Shown here piece after piece: positions 46,401-55,752 of a stretch of 64,000 bases of DNA. The translations under genes and the position numbers were made by a program. Source of the DNA: Streptomyces hundungensis (GTDB lineage Bacteria > Actinomycetota > Actinomycetes > Streptomycetales > Streptomycetaceae); the NCBI RefSeq assembly GCF_003627815.1, contig NZ_CP032698.1, positions 1,736,001-1,800,000 on the forward strand. Reading direction: 5' to 3'. Positions within the stretch are counted from its first letter, which is position 1. Every line of letters begins with the position of its first letter. The notes beneath the pieces are model-generated. The model was not told the DNA's origin. It searched no databases and saw only the letters and a program-made list of their open reading frames with translations.

Positions 46401-47348
46401 GGAGGAGGAGTCGTAGCCGAGCGAGATGCTCGGGGCCGGCCCGGCGATCGCGGACGGGACCTCGACGGTGTAGCCGTAGGTGAAGTTGCCCGCGTTCGCG
46501 CCGGCCTGCCAGGAGGCCGAAGGATTGAGCGGAGAGGCTTTGTAGTCACCCGTCGAGCCGGACGGACCCGGCTCGACGGCCAACACCACGCTCTGAGGTG
46601 CGGAAAGCGATGTCGCCATGGGCGACTTGGTGGTGCCGCGCGCCATGCTGAACGGCACATCGACGTTGGCCGTCAGGCGTCCCGATGCGTCCCGGTGCGA
46701 CGTCACGGGCGTGCGCTTTCTGCACCCGGGCGCCTGGGGCGATGCCAGCGCGCAGGCCGGCAGCTGCACGACTCGGGCGCGGTCCCCCCAGTTGGCACCC
46801 GCGGTCTTGGCCCAGGCCGAGATGTCCAGGGCCACCCGGACGTTGCCGGGAGCCGGACCGGAGCCGCTGTCCGTCAGCGAGACCAATGGGCCGCTCACGC
46901 CTGTAGCCACGGCCTTGCCCGCGTCCGCCACCTCCACCCGCAGCTTGGCGTCATCCGCCTTGGCGGGGGCGTCAGTTGCATTGCCGCGGGCCCGATTCGG
47001 GCTGTGTTCAGGAGCGATCCACACGGGAAGGCTGCCGACCTGAGCCGTCGGAGTCGTTTCACCACTGCGCCCGGCCGCGGGCGGGTCGGTCAGTGTCGCC
47101 GTCACCGCGCCGGACGGCATGTTCGTAGTACTCGGCGGCGTCCAGCCACTCACCGCGGCCGGCTTGTCCGCTCGGGGCTTGAGACTGCTCCCCTTGACGG
47201 GCTGCGTCTCGGGCAGGGACGTGTTCGGCGGCGTCCAGATCTTCGGCGGAGCCTCCTTCGCCTCGACAACGGGAAGCCCAAGCCCGGCGAACAGCACGGA
47301 GAGCGCGGCGACCACGGCAATGCGTGATCGCCCAGCGTTCGACCGCAT
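40089..47348 (-). CDS. Secreted RHS/YD-repeat polymorphic toxin with HINT and HNH-like tip
   Basis: 2419 residues from ATG 47348. Signal peptide RSRIAVVAALSVLFAGLGLP, then a Pro-rich region and an SpvB-like N-terminal part (~280-450, FTYGYTVEVPSAIAGPAPSI). YD repeats cover ~1000-1800 and the RHS core lies near 1895-1945 (GAREYDPKTARFISPDPIVD, SPVNRTDANG). A variable part with a hydrophobic stretch and an Ala/Lys/Glu helix precedes a HINT domain (~2146-2294, NCNSFPTGTRVLMADG … LLVHN|C) that should cleave itself to free the last 125 residues. That tip has CHSC, GDHQP and CETC. Secreted or wall-associated; likely used against competing bacteria. Next gene is the presumed immunity gene. Confidence 0.9.
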   Translation of the reverse strand: MRSNAGRSRIAVVAALSVLFAGLGLPVVEAKEAPPKIWTPPNTSLPETQPVKGSSLKPRADKPAAVSGWTPPSTTNMPSGAVTATLTDPPAAGRSGETTPTAQVGSLPVWIAPEHSPNRARGNATDAPAKADDAKLRVEVADAGKAVATGVSGPLVSLTDSGSGPAPGNVRVALDISAWAKTAGANWGDRARVVQLPACALASPQAPGCRKRTPVTSHRDASGRLTANVDVPFSMARGTTKSPMATSLSAPQSVVLAVEPGPSGSTGDYKASPLNPSASWQAGANAGNFTYGYTVEVPSAIAGPAPSISLGYDSSSVDGKTASTNAQASWIGDGWDYQPGSISRTYKSCDDAGVKDSGDECWGGDLLNLSLAGHAGQLVRDDKSCEWHLQGEDGTKVERLTGQANGAWKGEGFKVTTTDGTQFYFGANHLPGGDGSDPAANSVSTVPVYWPGDADKCLGAESPAKNSWSQMGWQWNLDYVVDAHQNLISYRYAQEDNYYGKGGGQNNGNGTPTLYQRGSYPTWVGYGQRLPDQIKEKGTGKPAAQVWFRTKERCVAGGSVTCDPAQRTKANKTYWPDSPLDQSCDKSGQCLTLSPTFWTTKQLTQIDTEVLEGSSYRPVDSFALTQSFQDPNDGTSPSLWLDSIRRTGSNGKTAVPLPPVSFTPVEIANRVDGNVVRPDGTEASAPDYKRPRIQTITTETGGKINVIYRPAECSRTRKAMPSAADSNTMACMPVRWYLPGQSYPDPVDDWFNKIVVQSVTEQDTFATATPKVTDYEYGGGIAWHRNDSELTDAKTRTWDQFRGYATVTTRTGNGNLTEAPRTKTVSTYLRGMDGDVLANGSKRSVAVTVIPPGGTAKTQTITDDNVLSGFVRQTQTYDRDGGDLIGSEITTPWLGTVTATRAQSGGMPDITARAVNTSKVTTYSKLAGGDWRTAERTSTYDDTLAVRPVEVDDKSDLAHPEQRLCTAFTYAAGPGGAVTARASRTLTLSEACGETPTAANTVADTHSYFDNKPLGESGATGDQTGTDILERYGADGKPVYRKNAVAAFDAYGRVISTTDPTRTDAGHPDGATTRTEYSPSTGALPNQITHTNPLGWKSSTTLDIGRALPLKQTDENGHVAEQDYDALGRVVAVWQPGADRSAKAAPTRKFSYAMNGTNAPSSVLSQALTSTAPTYSSTFTLYDGLGRIRQTQAIPPSGAFGRTITDALFDSHGWQTKTSAAYYNNEAGPAGQLFLPNGGVNPDSKIPAQTVQVYDGLGRTTDTVFQSYGIEQWRSKTSYPGADETRSTPPRGGYASASITDGNGQTVALRQYQSNTPTGAYDETTYGYNAQGKELWRKDSAGNQWTFTYDLLGRVVKSTDPDSGTATTVYDDTKNLVTATDARGKSATTVVDLLGRTTATYEGTTTDPAKQVDAFTYDTLALGKPTSSTRFVGGAAGDAYVSQVTGYDGGYRPLGSKITIPAVEKGLANTYETSNTYDALGHLQTTKLPPVAGMAAETLTYAVDSGGNMTMLVGKTGLTVTPYVVDLRYDPYGRAIRTTVGPTGAQIVSTQDYDNSTGRVIRSTLDKQTAPNASVDVSDYTYNPLGQVTSVRDAQDGVASDLQCFTHDYLGRLTQAWTDTGTQTTAAQPSVRGIGTCANTDGPAVDAKGKPSVGGPAPYWQKYTYDKLGNRKQLVKKDVTGDASKDVTVDQTFGAGPNTPSSDPKTGGGTGGPHALMSSTETGPSGTQVTSYSYDAGGNTTSITSTPGTKALTWNGQGKLDKITGTGESAGTSYLYDTGGNQLIRRDPGKTTLSLGPDQLTLDTASGKVTDVRTYAAPGGLSVTRTIADGKSTLAYQSADPHGTNGVQLNAYDLSQVRRPTDPFGNERGTQPTDGAWAGDKGFVGGTKEKATGLTLLGAREYDPKTARFISPDPIVDAGDPQQWNAYAYANNSPVNRTDANGLRTACDTPKECQGVNQYYADKAGIKLTVDPGNGPSDGEKRAAQDLAEADTVVTKAKQKRDDIKNQVINLIGDLIGFNDARDCFTKGDVMACVNTALNAVPWGKIFKAIKVGIKAFKIYKELDKAYDAIRAGERAAAKAAEAMSRAKKAAAEAKAAEKAAAKAAEEKAAKETASDAASTESKSAKAADDAESKGAGESESTPTNCNSFPTGTRVLMADGTTRALESLHIGDKVMATDPQTGETRPETVTATITTPDDKDFTDLTLTDEANPRGPPAKITSTHHHPYWSETRHQWVDAGELHRGERLRRPNGMSLTVQTVRNFQYAVTTHNLTVNQLHTYYVLAGATPLLVHNCDVSLSQAEADTLRVGPHADESVPATGPIVTPEQSAAMQGRACHSCGGSSPTMTGDHQPSTGIGPTSLPRSLFPHCETCSDMQAVAVSKAQRMLRNHGYHDPTFEGLPGIPSAAQMLAELLPGHTG
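40467..40913 (-). other. HINT (pretoxin) domain of the RHS protein
   Basis: About 149 residues from CNSFPTGTRVLMADGTTRAL to ATPLLVHNC, with STHHHPYWSE as the block-B-like histidines and NQLHTYYVLAG before the end. HINT domains perform an N-S shift and cleave after the terminal His-Asn, here releasing the toxin tip. Confidence 0.85.
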
Positions 47349-47490
47349 GGCAAACCCACCCCGACGAGACAACTGGATCCCCCCACAGGACACAGAAAGC
47401 TGAGAGCGCCGGGCCGAACGCGGCCCGGGTGAGCCGGACCTTATGGAGCGTGCGTTCGATCCGTACAGCGATTCATGAGAATTCCCCTAA

Positions 47491-47504
47491 GTGATCCATG
47501 TCAC
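47491..47504. promoter_or_regulatory. Crp-like palindrome GTGATCCATGTCAC
   Basis: GTGA-N6-TCAC matches the cyclic-AMP receptor protein consensus half-sites. It lies in the 286-bp divergent region between the RHS toxin gene and the lectin gene, about 140 nt from each start. TTGACA at 47560-47565 is a possible -35 for the rightward gene. Confidence 0.4.
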
Positions 47505-47634
47505 GGAGGGTGTTTGAGTCACCACCTGGTGCGTCTCGGCCATGACGGTCGATATGTGGTTGACAGGTGCACGATGTGAGGGAAATGTGCGCATGCTTTC
47601 TGTCCGCTCACAGCTGTAAGCGAGGACCTCCACC

Positions 47635-50600
47635 TTGAGGCCATCAACACCCCTTGCACGGCTACCGAGGCCGGGCGCCTCGCGCAGCCGACGCTCCGTC
47701 AAAGCATGGTTCAGGCCCCTGGCGGGAGCTGCCGCGCTCTGCCTGGGCCTGGGCTTCCTGGCCGTACCAACGGCGGCGGCTGACAGTGGAGGCCACGATT
47801 TCGGCCCGGCCGACACTTCTTGGCCGGCCAGCCCGCCGAAGCCGCCTTCCGCTGACCAGAGAGCACTCGATGCCGCGCGGACACAAGCCAAGGACACGGG
47901 CAAGCCGACTCTGGTCGGCTTTTTGAACACGCCTGCTTCACAGACGGTGGCCAACCCTGACGGCACGCTCAGCACGGACACGTCCGCCGCCCCACAGCGC
48001 GTTCAGACAACCGACGGCACGTGGCAGAACATCGACACGACACTGCACGCCGTCGCCGACGGCACGGTGACACCTGCTGTGGTGCCGTCCAAAACGGTGT
48101 TCTCCGGTGGCGGCGACGGGGCGATGGCCACGATGACGACGAGCGATGGCAGGAAGCTCGCTCTCAAAGCACCCTTCACCCTGCCCAAGCCGGAACTGAA
48201 CGGCGACAGCGCCCTCTACCGGAACGTGCTCCCGGACGTCGACCTCGAACTGACCGCCACACCGCTGGGAGGCTGGCGCCAGGTCCTGGTGGTTCACACG
48301 GCGGAAGCGGCGGCGAACCCTGTGGTCAAGAGGCTGCATCTCGACGTGATGGCCGACGGACTGACGGTCAGCGCGGACGCCGCAGGCAATCTCAAAGCCG
48401 CCGACAGCGACGGTAAGCCGCGCTTCACAGCTCCGAGCCCGATCATGTGGGACTCGGCTGCCTTACCGTCGCGAGCGTCGCGGCACACACCGACGCTCAG
48501 GGCATCGACCTGGTTCCCGACACCAAAGTGCTCGGGCAGGGCACGGGACCGTGGTTCATCGACCCGGGATGGAACCCGTCGACGGACAGCAAAGGCGTTC
48601 AGGCTTGGGCCCAGGTCCAGGAAGCGTACGAGGACACGAACAAATACAACGGAACCCAGTACGGCCAGGACACGCCCGCCACGGGCTACTGCGGGTATGT
48701 GGACACCGAGCACCCGTGCAGTCCTTCCGGCCGCACCCGCGCGTACTTCCAGGTCGGCATCGGCGGCTTCCTTCATAATCAGGGCGCCTACGTCATCGAG
48801 GCCCGGCTGAAGGCAAGCATCATCGCCTCCTCCAGCCCGTCCACCAAGACACCCCTGGGCCTGTACGACACCGGATCTATAGCCAGCCCGACCAGTTGGA
48901 ACCATCAGCCCTGCGGCACCGGCTCGGTGATGGGCGGCTGCAACAAGATCGGCAGCATGTCGGTTTCGGGGTCCGGGGACATCGACTACGGCGTTCGCGA
49001 CACGATCAGGGGCGCGGTCGCCAACGCGTGGCCCAACTTCACGTTCGCCTTCGCCCCGGACAACGAGTACGAGAAGCTCTACCGCCAGCGGTTCACCTCG
49101 AAGGAGGGCCAGGCTCCCCACCTCGTCATCACGTACGACATCAAGCCCACTGTCAATAATCTCCGGACCGGCCCGACCCCCGGATTCGCAAGCACTGGCT
49201 CGTACTCCGCGTGCAGCTCCAAGTGGGACAACGCCGGCTGGATCGGCGCCAACGCCAACACCACGATGACCGTCGCAACTGCGTCTCCCACAGGTGAGAC
49301 CATCAGCACCAAGTTCAAGCTCTGGGACAACGACGACAGCAACAGCACAAGCAACTTCGCCACCGGCTGGGCAGCCGGCGGCGATGCCACCATCAGCACC
49401 GGGGCCCTGATCGACGGGCACAGGTACGGCTGGCAGGCGCAGGCCACGGACTACACCCTCAACAGCGACGTCAGCAGCAATTGCTACTTCCTCGTCGACC
49501 GCACTCCGCCGACAGCCGCCATCGCCTCCACCGACTTTCCCGCCTCGGGCACCCTCAATGCCCGACCCAAGTACGCGGGTCAGCCAGGGACCTTCACGCT
49601 CACTGGTACCGACCCGGTGCCCAGCTCCGGAGGCCGTAGTTCCGGCCTGGCGTGCGCGCGGTGGGCCACCGACCCCGTCAAGGCTGCGGCCACCGGCTGG
49701 AAGTGCACCGACACCACCGCCGGGATCGTGAAACTCACGGGCGGCAAGGCTGACATCACCATCACGCCGGCACACTGGGGCACCAACTTCGTCTACCTCC
49801 AGACCCAGGACGACGCGGGCAACATGTCCCAGCCCGCGGCCTACAGCTACTACGCGCCGTCCAACCCGAACGACCCGGTCAAGCCCGTCTTCGGCGACGT
49901 CAGCGGCGATAAAATTCCCGATGTCCTGCTGCCCGACTCCGCCGGTGACCTGCGTCGCATCGGCGGCGGGACGGACCCCAACACCGCGCCCAACGCACCA
50001 TTCAAGACAGTCGACGACACCGATCCTCGGGCTGGATTCCACACCTCGCCCACCGGCAATGGCTGGCAGAACACCCAGATCACGCATCGCGGCAGTCTCG
50101 GGTACAAGACCGTCGATGACTTGATGGCCCATCAGCTGGGCGACAGCACTCTGTACCTCTACCCCAACGACGCGGACGGCGGTCGTTTCGACGCCCAGTT
50201 CAAGACCGTCATGGCCAAACCGACCAGCTGCGCCAAGGCCGACGCCTCCACGAGCATTTCTTGCGCAGACTATGGTTACGGCAGTGACTGGTCGCAGGTC
50301 ACCCAGATCGCAGCCTTCGGTTCCCTTCAAGGCGACTCTGCCCACCAGGTTCCCGGAACCAACCAGTACGCCCTCAACCAGACCACGCTGCTCTTCGTGG
50401 AGAAGGGGCGGCTGTGGCTGGGACTGCCGGGACTCGGCAACCAAGTGGACTCCCCGGCCATCCTTCTGTCCGGCAACGACCAGCAGTGGGGCGGCTACGA
50501 CCTCATCACACCGGGCCGCGCCAAGGGCACCGACCTGCCCACGCTATGGGCCCGCTCCAAGGCCGACGGGACCATACGCGCGCTCCCCGTCAAGGGGACG

Positions 50601-52385
50601 ACCGATGCTCCCGACCTGACCGGATTCACCACGCCCGGCCGGGGAACCTTGCTCGCCACCGTCGACCCGGCCCGCTATCCGCGCGTCGGCTCCGACGGCG
50701 ACCTCACCGGTGACGGCATCCCGGACCTGTGGGCCGTCGATGCCCACCAGCAGCTCGTCTCTTGGAACGGCACCGGCACCGCTCCCACCAGCCAGCTCCC
50801 GCACCCGGACGTCACCGGCCTCGCACCGGACCTGACACCGCAGGGCAATCTCAACATGCCCACCGCGGCCTGGAACCTGACCGGCCCGGCCACCGACGGA
50901 ACCGTGGCCAGTAGCACCGGCAACTACCCCGCAACCGCCGTCGGCATCAGCTGGCCGACCGGCATCGTCGACGGCCGACGCACCGACTACGCGGCGTTCA
51001 ACGGTCCCCAGTCGACCATCACGACCAACGCATCCGTCCTCGACACCCGCAACAGCTTCACCATCAGCGCCTGGGCGAAGGCTTCCGGTGCCGGCGGGGT
51101 GATCGTCAGCCAGGACAACACCACCGCTCAGCGAAGCGACTTCCTCGTCTATCCCGACCCCGACGGCAGCACCTGGCGCTTCGCGCTGACCAACCCGACC
51201 AAGCCGAGCACCAGTTGGCAGTACGACAACACCGAAGCGGTCAACGCCCAGGCCCGCGTCGATCCCAATGTCTGGACCCGACTCACTGCCGTCTACAACG
51301 CCGACACCGGCCGGATGAGCCTCTATGCCAACGGGGTGCTGGTAGGGTCCGGCAGCCACAACAGGGCCAACAGCGCGGCACCCACCGGTCCGCTCGTCTT
51401 CGGCCGCTACCAGGCCAAGGGCGCGCCGAGCCCGATGGGCGCGGGCCTGTACGGCGGCGCCAGCAACCTCGCCGTCTATCCGTACGCCGCCTCGATCACA
51501 GCGCCTGACGCCCGCGGCCCCGTAACCGTCACGAGTTCGGCAACCACCTGCATCGATTCCGATGGCGGACAGAACACGGACGGCACCAAGGTCCAGATCT
51601 ACACCTGCAACCAGACCGCTGCCCAGCAGCTCGAACTCCGGGACGACGGCACGTTGCGCATCCTCGGCAAGTGCGTCGACGCCGTCAACAGCGGCACCAC
51701 CAACGGCACTCTGCTTCAGCTCATGACCTGCAAGGGCACCGCGAACGAGCAGTGGCAGGCACGCGCAGACGGTAGTTACCTCAACGTCAACGCCCAGCGC
51801 TGCATCGACCGGAACAACAACACTCTGGCCAACAAGACGCAGTTGCAGCTGTGGGACTGCAAGAACATCGACGCACAGACCTGGACGAGCGCAAGCCTCG
51901 GCACTGCGTCCCTTCCCGCTCCCCTGCCACTGCCCGACAACGGGAAGGCCCCCACGGTGCCGACCGGCGGCCTCCTCCACAACGTCAACAGCCGTTACTG
52001 CCTGGAGATCAACAACTCCAGCAAGGACGATGGAGCGCCCGCCCAGCAGTGGGCCTGCGTCGGGCAGGCCGGCGCACAGTGGCAGTTCCGTCCCACCACC
52101 ACTGCGGGTGTCTACGAGATCGTCAACGCCAACAGCGGGAAGTGCCTGGAGATAGGCAACTCCAACACCGCCGACGGCGCCCGCGCCCAGCAGTGGACCT
52201 GCAAGGGCGTCCCCACCCAGCAGTGGACCGTCAAGCCCATCGACACGACGGGCAACTGGAACATCGCCAACCTGAACAGCGGCAAGACCTTGGAGATCGA
52301 CAGCTCGAGCAAGGCCGACGGGGCCCCCGCTCAGCAGTGGGCCCGCGTCGGCGACGCCAAGCCCTCGCAGAGCTGGTACCTGTAG
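47635..52385 (+). pseudogene. Secreted FG-GAP/LamG/ricin-lectin protein, frameshifted
   Basis: Two overlapping frames together make one protein. The 5' part (TTG 47635, GAGG upstream) has a signal peptide (PLAGAAALCLGLGFLAVPTA) and reads to FTAPSPIMWDSA near 48465, where homology in that frame ends. The 3' part continues in the next frame (open from about 48447: GIDLVPDTKVLGQGTGPWFI) to 52385. Domains in the 3' part: DNRLRE-like, FG-GAP-type Ca sites (FGDVSGDKIPD, GDLTGDGIPDLW), LamG (~50860-51490), a ricin B lectin (~51535-51890) and a second ricin-like domain to the end (QQWACVGQAGAQWQF, GKCLEIGNSNTADG). It probably bound glycans at the cell surface. The break could be a real mutation or a sequence error. 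Confidence 0.75.
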
Positions 52386-52417
52386 CCACCACCGCCTGAC
52401 GCATCAACAGCCTGGCG

Positions 52418-52457
52418 GGAGGCCGGCCGTTCCCCTCGAAGGGGGCGGCCGGCCTCC
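52418..52457. terminator. Strong hairpin terminator after the lectin gene
   Basis: GGAGGCCGGCCG pairs perfectly with CGGCCGGCCTCC around a loop that itself contains CCCC/GGGG, 32 nt after the stop. Confidence 0.8.
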
Positions 52458-52546
52458 TGCTGCCCGCTCGCCCCTCGGCTCCGGACCGGGCGCGGCCACC
52501 CCGGCCGCGGAACCCGGCTCCCACATCGGCATTAAGCCCTGAACAG

Positions 52547-54958
52547 TCAGTCCTCGTGCCCCAGTTGAAGGTCCCGCTCGGTCCGCCCCCCGCCCGCGAC
52601 CTGCAACACCGTGGCCACCGGCGGGTACCCGGCCGCGATCACCGTGTATTCGCCCGACGACAGGTCGACGAAGCGGAAGGTGCCGTCGGGGCCGGTGGTG
52701 AGGGTGTCCACGACGTTTCCGGCGGCGTCGAGCAGGGTCACCCGCGCGTCCTCGACGGGGCGGCCGCCGCCCGCGCGGACCGTGCCGCGCAGCACCGCCC
52801 CGCCCGCGAGCTCGATGTCCTGGCGGGTCTCCCGGGAGGACTGCACGCTCACCGGCACCGCGGCCGGGCGGAAGGCCGGTGCGCTCGCGGCCAGGGTGTA
52901 CTCCCCCGCCACCAACTCGCCGATCACATAAGCCCCTTCGCGCCCGCTGCGGGTGCTGGCGACGACTTCGCCGCGTACGTCGGTGAGGGTGACGGCGGCG
53001 TCCCGGACCGGGCTTCCGTCGGCGGTGACGACCGTGCCGGCGAGGCGTCCCGCGCCGCCGAGCACCACGTCGAGGTCGACCGGGCGCTCCCCGACGGTGA
53101 CCGCTACGGCCTGCGGCTGGTGTCCGCCGGCCGCCGCGATCAGGACGTAGGAGCCGGCGCCGGGCACGCTGAGCGCGTACCGTCCGTCCGCGCCGCTGGC
53201 CCCGCGGCCGACCTGCTGTCCCCGGACGTCGACGAGGGTGAGGGCGGCGCGCGGCACGATCGACCCGTCGTGGTGCTGGACGGTGCCGCAGACCGGAACG
53301 CCGCTCGCACAGCCCGGACCCGGGGCGGTGCGGGCGTGGGGCAGGGGCGCGGTGTCGACCACGGGGGAGTTCTCGGCGGTGGGGGCGTTCTGGGACACCA
53401 GCGGTTTCTCCTTGAGGAAGAAGGCGAGGACGAAGCCGAGCACGAGCACCGGCACGAGGTAGAGGAAGATCCGGGGCATGGCGTCGGCGTACGCCCGGAT
53501 GTAGCCGTCGCGCAGTTCGGGCGGCAGGGCGTGCACGAGTTGCGGGGTGATCGACTCGGGGTCCGGCAGCCGGGCTCCGCTCGGGAGCCGTTCGGTGAGG
53601 GCGTGGGCGAGACGGTTGGTGAACAGGGTGCCGAAGACCGCGGCGCCGACGCTGCCCCCGATCTGCCGGAAGTAGTTGTTGGCGCTGGTGGCGGTGCCGA
53701 GGTCGGCGGGGTCAACGGCGTTCTGCACGGCGAGGATCAGGACCGGCATGACCAGGCCGATGCCGGTGCCGAGCACGGCCATCCAGATGCTGTAGTCCAG
53801 GCGCGGGGTGTCGGTGCCGAGCCGGGAGAGCAGCCACATGCCGACGGCGGAGACCGCGCTGCCGAGGATGGGATAGACACGGTAGTGGCCGGTGCGGCTG
53901 ATGAGCTGGCCGGAGACGATGGAGGCGCCGACGATGCCGCCCATCATGGGCAGGACGAGCAGCCCGGATTCGGTGGCGCTGGCTCCGTCGACCATCTGGA
54001 GGAAGGTCGGCAGATAGCTGGCGGCGCCGAACAGGGCGACGCCGATGACCGCGCCGACGAGCCCGGAGAGGGTGAAGATCGAGTCGCGGAAGAGGCGCAG
54101 GGGGATGACAGGTTCGGCGGCGTGGTGCTCGACGACCAGGAAGAGCAGGGTCGTTCCGGCGGCGCCCGCGGCAAGACCCAGGATGGTGCGCGAGCCCCAG
54201 GCGTACTCGGTGCCGCCCCAACTGGTCAGTAGAACCAGGCAGGTTGAGGCGGCGGCGAGCAGCAGCATGCCGAGCACGTCCAGGCGCGGCCGGACGCGGG
54301 GCCTGGGGAGCTTCAGTACGACGGTGATGACGGCGAAGGTGACCAGGCCGAAGGGCACGTTGATGTAGAAGCACCAGCGCCAGGAGGCGTGGTCGGTGAA
54401 GAAGCCGCCGAGCAGGGGCCCGGCCACCGAGGCGAGCCCGAACACGGCGCCGATCAGGCCCATGAACCGGCCGCGCTGCCGGGGCGGCACGATGTCCGCG
54501 ATGATCGCCTGCACGCCGATCATGAGTCCGCCGCCGCCGATGCCCTGCATGGCCCGGAAGGCGATGAGCTGGTCCATCGTGTGCGACCAGCCCGCGAGCG
54601 CCGAGCCCACGACGAACACGACGATCGCGAACTGGAAGACGGGCTTGCGGCCGAACAGGTCGCCGAGCTTGCCGTAGATCGGCAGCCCGATGGTCGAGGC
54701 GAGGAGATAGGCGGTGACGGCCCAGGAGACCTTGTCCAGTCCGTGCAGATCGCCGACGATCTTGGGCAGCGCGGTCGCGACGATCATCTGGTCGAGCGCC
54801 GCGAGCAACAGGGTGAGCATCAGACCGAGGAAGATCATGCGCACCCGGCGGGGGTCCAACGGGGCCGGTGGCGGCGGGAGTTGGTCCGGTGGCGGCGCCG
54901 CCGGAGCCGGAGCGGGCCGGGTGGCCCGCTCGTCCTTCACCAGAGTGATCCCGCCCAC
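52547..54958 (-). CDS. DHA2-type MFS exporter fused to three carboxypeptidase-regulatory-like domains
   Basis: 803 residues; GTG 54958 follows GGGGAG at 7 nt. After a Pro-rich cytoplasmic N-terminus come 14 membrane helices (~38-535) with the drug-exporter motifs [15 protein letters not shown] (motif A), [15 protein letters not shown] (motif C) and [13 protein letters not shown] near helix 1. Residues ~553-800 hold three beta-sandwich repeats ([60 protein letters not shown]), each ending with a GxY/F-x-L/V-x-x-GxY pattern. Likely proton-driven export of an unknown compound. The function of the beta-domains is unknown; 14 helices put them in the cytoplasm. Confidence 0.85.
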   Translation of the reverse strand: MGGITLVKDERATRPAPAPAAPPPDQLPPPPAPLDPRRVRMIFLGLMLTLLLAALDQMIVATALPKIVGDLHGLDKVSWAVTAYLLASTIGLPIYGKLGDLFGRKPVFQFAIVVFVVGSALAGWSHTMDQLIAFRAMQGIGGGGLMIGVQAIIADIVPPRQRGRFMGLIGAVFGLASVAGPLLGGFFTDHASWRWCFYINVPFGLVTFAVITVVLKLPRPRVRPRLDVLGMLLLAAASTCLVLLTSWGGTEYAWGSRTILGLAAGAAGTTLLFLVVEHHAAEPVIPLRLFRDSIFTLSGLVGAVIGVALFGAASYLPTFLQMVDGASATESGLLVLPMMGGIVGASIVSGQLISRTGHYRVYPILGSAVSAVGMWLLSRLGTDTPRLDYSIWMAVLGTGIGLVMPVLILAVQNAVDPADLGTATSANNYFRQIGGSVGAAVFGTLFTNRLAHALTERLPSGARLPDPESITPQLVHALPPELRDGYIRAYADAMPRIFLYLVPVLVLGFVLAFFLKEKPLVSQNAPTAENSPVVDTAPLPHARTAPGPGCASGVPVCGTVQHHDGSIVPRAALTLVDVRGQQVGRGASGADGRYALSVPGAGSYVLIAAAGGHQPQAVAVTVGERPVDLDVVLGGAGRLAGTVVTADGSPVRDAAVTLTDVRGEVVASTRSGREGAYVIGELVAGEYTLAASAPAFRPAAVPVSVQSSRETRQDIELAGGAVLRGTVRAGGGRPVEDARVTLLDAAGNVVDTLTTGPDGTFRFVDLSSGEYTVIAAGYPPVATVLQVAGGGRTERDLQLGHED

Positions 54959-55145
54959 GTAAGTCTCCCCTCGTCGCGCTTGCGCCGAGGCATTTCTCGC
55001 ATTGGGCGACAACCGGGGCAAGCGGGGCGAGGGGAGCGGCAGGCGTGCGCCGGGGGCTTAAGCGCTGGCGGGAGCACCTACGGCGCACAACCGGCCGGAA
55101 CGGAAGTCCACCCGAACCGGTGACCGTACGCGAGGGTGGTGGGGG

Positions 55146-55589
55146 CTACTTCTCGACCTCGGCGGCGAGCTTGGCGAGCATCGCGTCGTAGATGCGGCCA
55201 AGTCCCTTGGGCGCGAAGGTCCTTTCGAAGAATCCGCCGATGCCTTTGGCGCCGTTCCACACGGTGCTGACGACGACCTTGGAGCGGCCCTCGCCCGCGG
55301 GCGTGACCGTCCAGGTGGTGACCATGGAGGAGTTGCGGTCCTTCTCGACGAGCTGCCCGTCGGTCGGCTCGGTGACCTCCAGGAGGCAGTCGCGCACCCG
55401 CTTGCTGGTGGCCTGGAGCTTCCAGTGGACCAGGGTGCCCTCGCCGTCGCCGCCCTCGCGCACCTCGTATTCGCTGAAGTGTTCCGTCAGAAGCTTCGGG
55501 CGGCCGTTCTTGTAGTCGGCGAGCGTGTCGAACACGGTCTTCGGATTCGCCGCGATGATCCGCTCCGTCGCGGCCTCGACCTGCGCCAT
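55146..55589 (-). CDS. SRPBCC (START-like) family protein
   Basis: 147 residues; ATG 55589 preceded by GGAGGAAG. Helix-grip fold pattern: VEAATERIIAANPKTVFDTL, ADYKNGRPKLLTEHFSEYEV, TTWTVTPAGEGRSKVVVSTV, FFERTFAPKGLGRIYDAMLA. Single-domain polyketide-cyclase/dehydratase or lipid-binding type. Divergent from the radical SAM gene; ligand unknown. Confidence 0.85.
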   Translation of the reverse strand: MAQVEAATERIIAANPKTVFDTLADYKNGRPKLLTEHFSEYEVREGGDGEGTLVHWKLQATSKRVRDCLLEVTEPTDGQLVEKDRNSSMVTTWTVTPAGEGRSKVVVSTVWNGAKGIGGFFERTFAPKGLGRIYDAMLAKLAAEVEK

Positions 55590-55687
55590 GGCACTTCCTC
55601 CAGCACGTGTGTTTCCGGGGTTCTCGGGGTGCGCCAAGCCAACCACCTCCCGGTCCGGCGTCACAATCCGGGTTGCGATCAAGAAGG

Positions 55688-55699
55688 GAACATGTGTTC
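55688..55699. promoter_or_regulatory. LexA-type SOS box GAACATGTGTTC
   Basis: GAAC-ATGT-GTTC is a perfect inverted repeat matching the actinobacterial LexA consensus (CGAAC-N4-GTTCG) except for the outermost bases. It lies 54 nt before the radical SAM gene and 99 nt before the SRPBCC gene. Confidence 0.65.
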
Positions 55700-55752
55700 T
55701 ATTCAGGGGTGGGAGTGAACGACGACGCCCACAGGAGCGAAGGAGGGCGTTC

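Noticed and set aside
48294..50444. Leftward 716-codon frame opposite the lectin gene
   Set aside because: Shadow of the lectin frames; no ribosome site and no recognisable domain.
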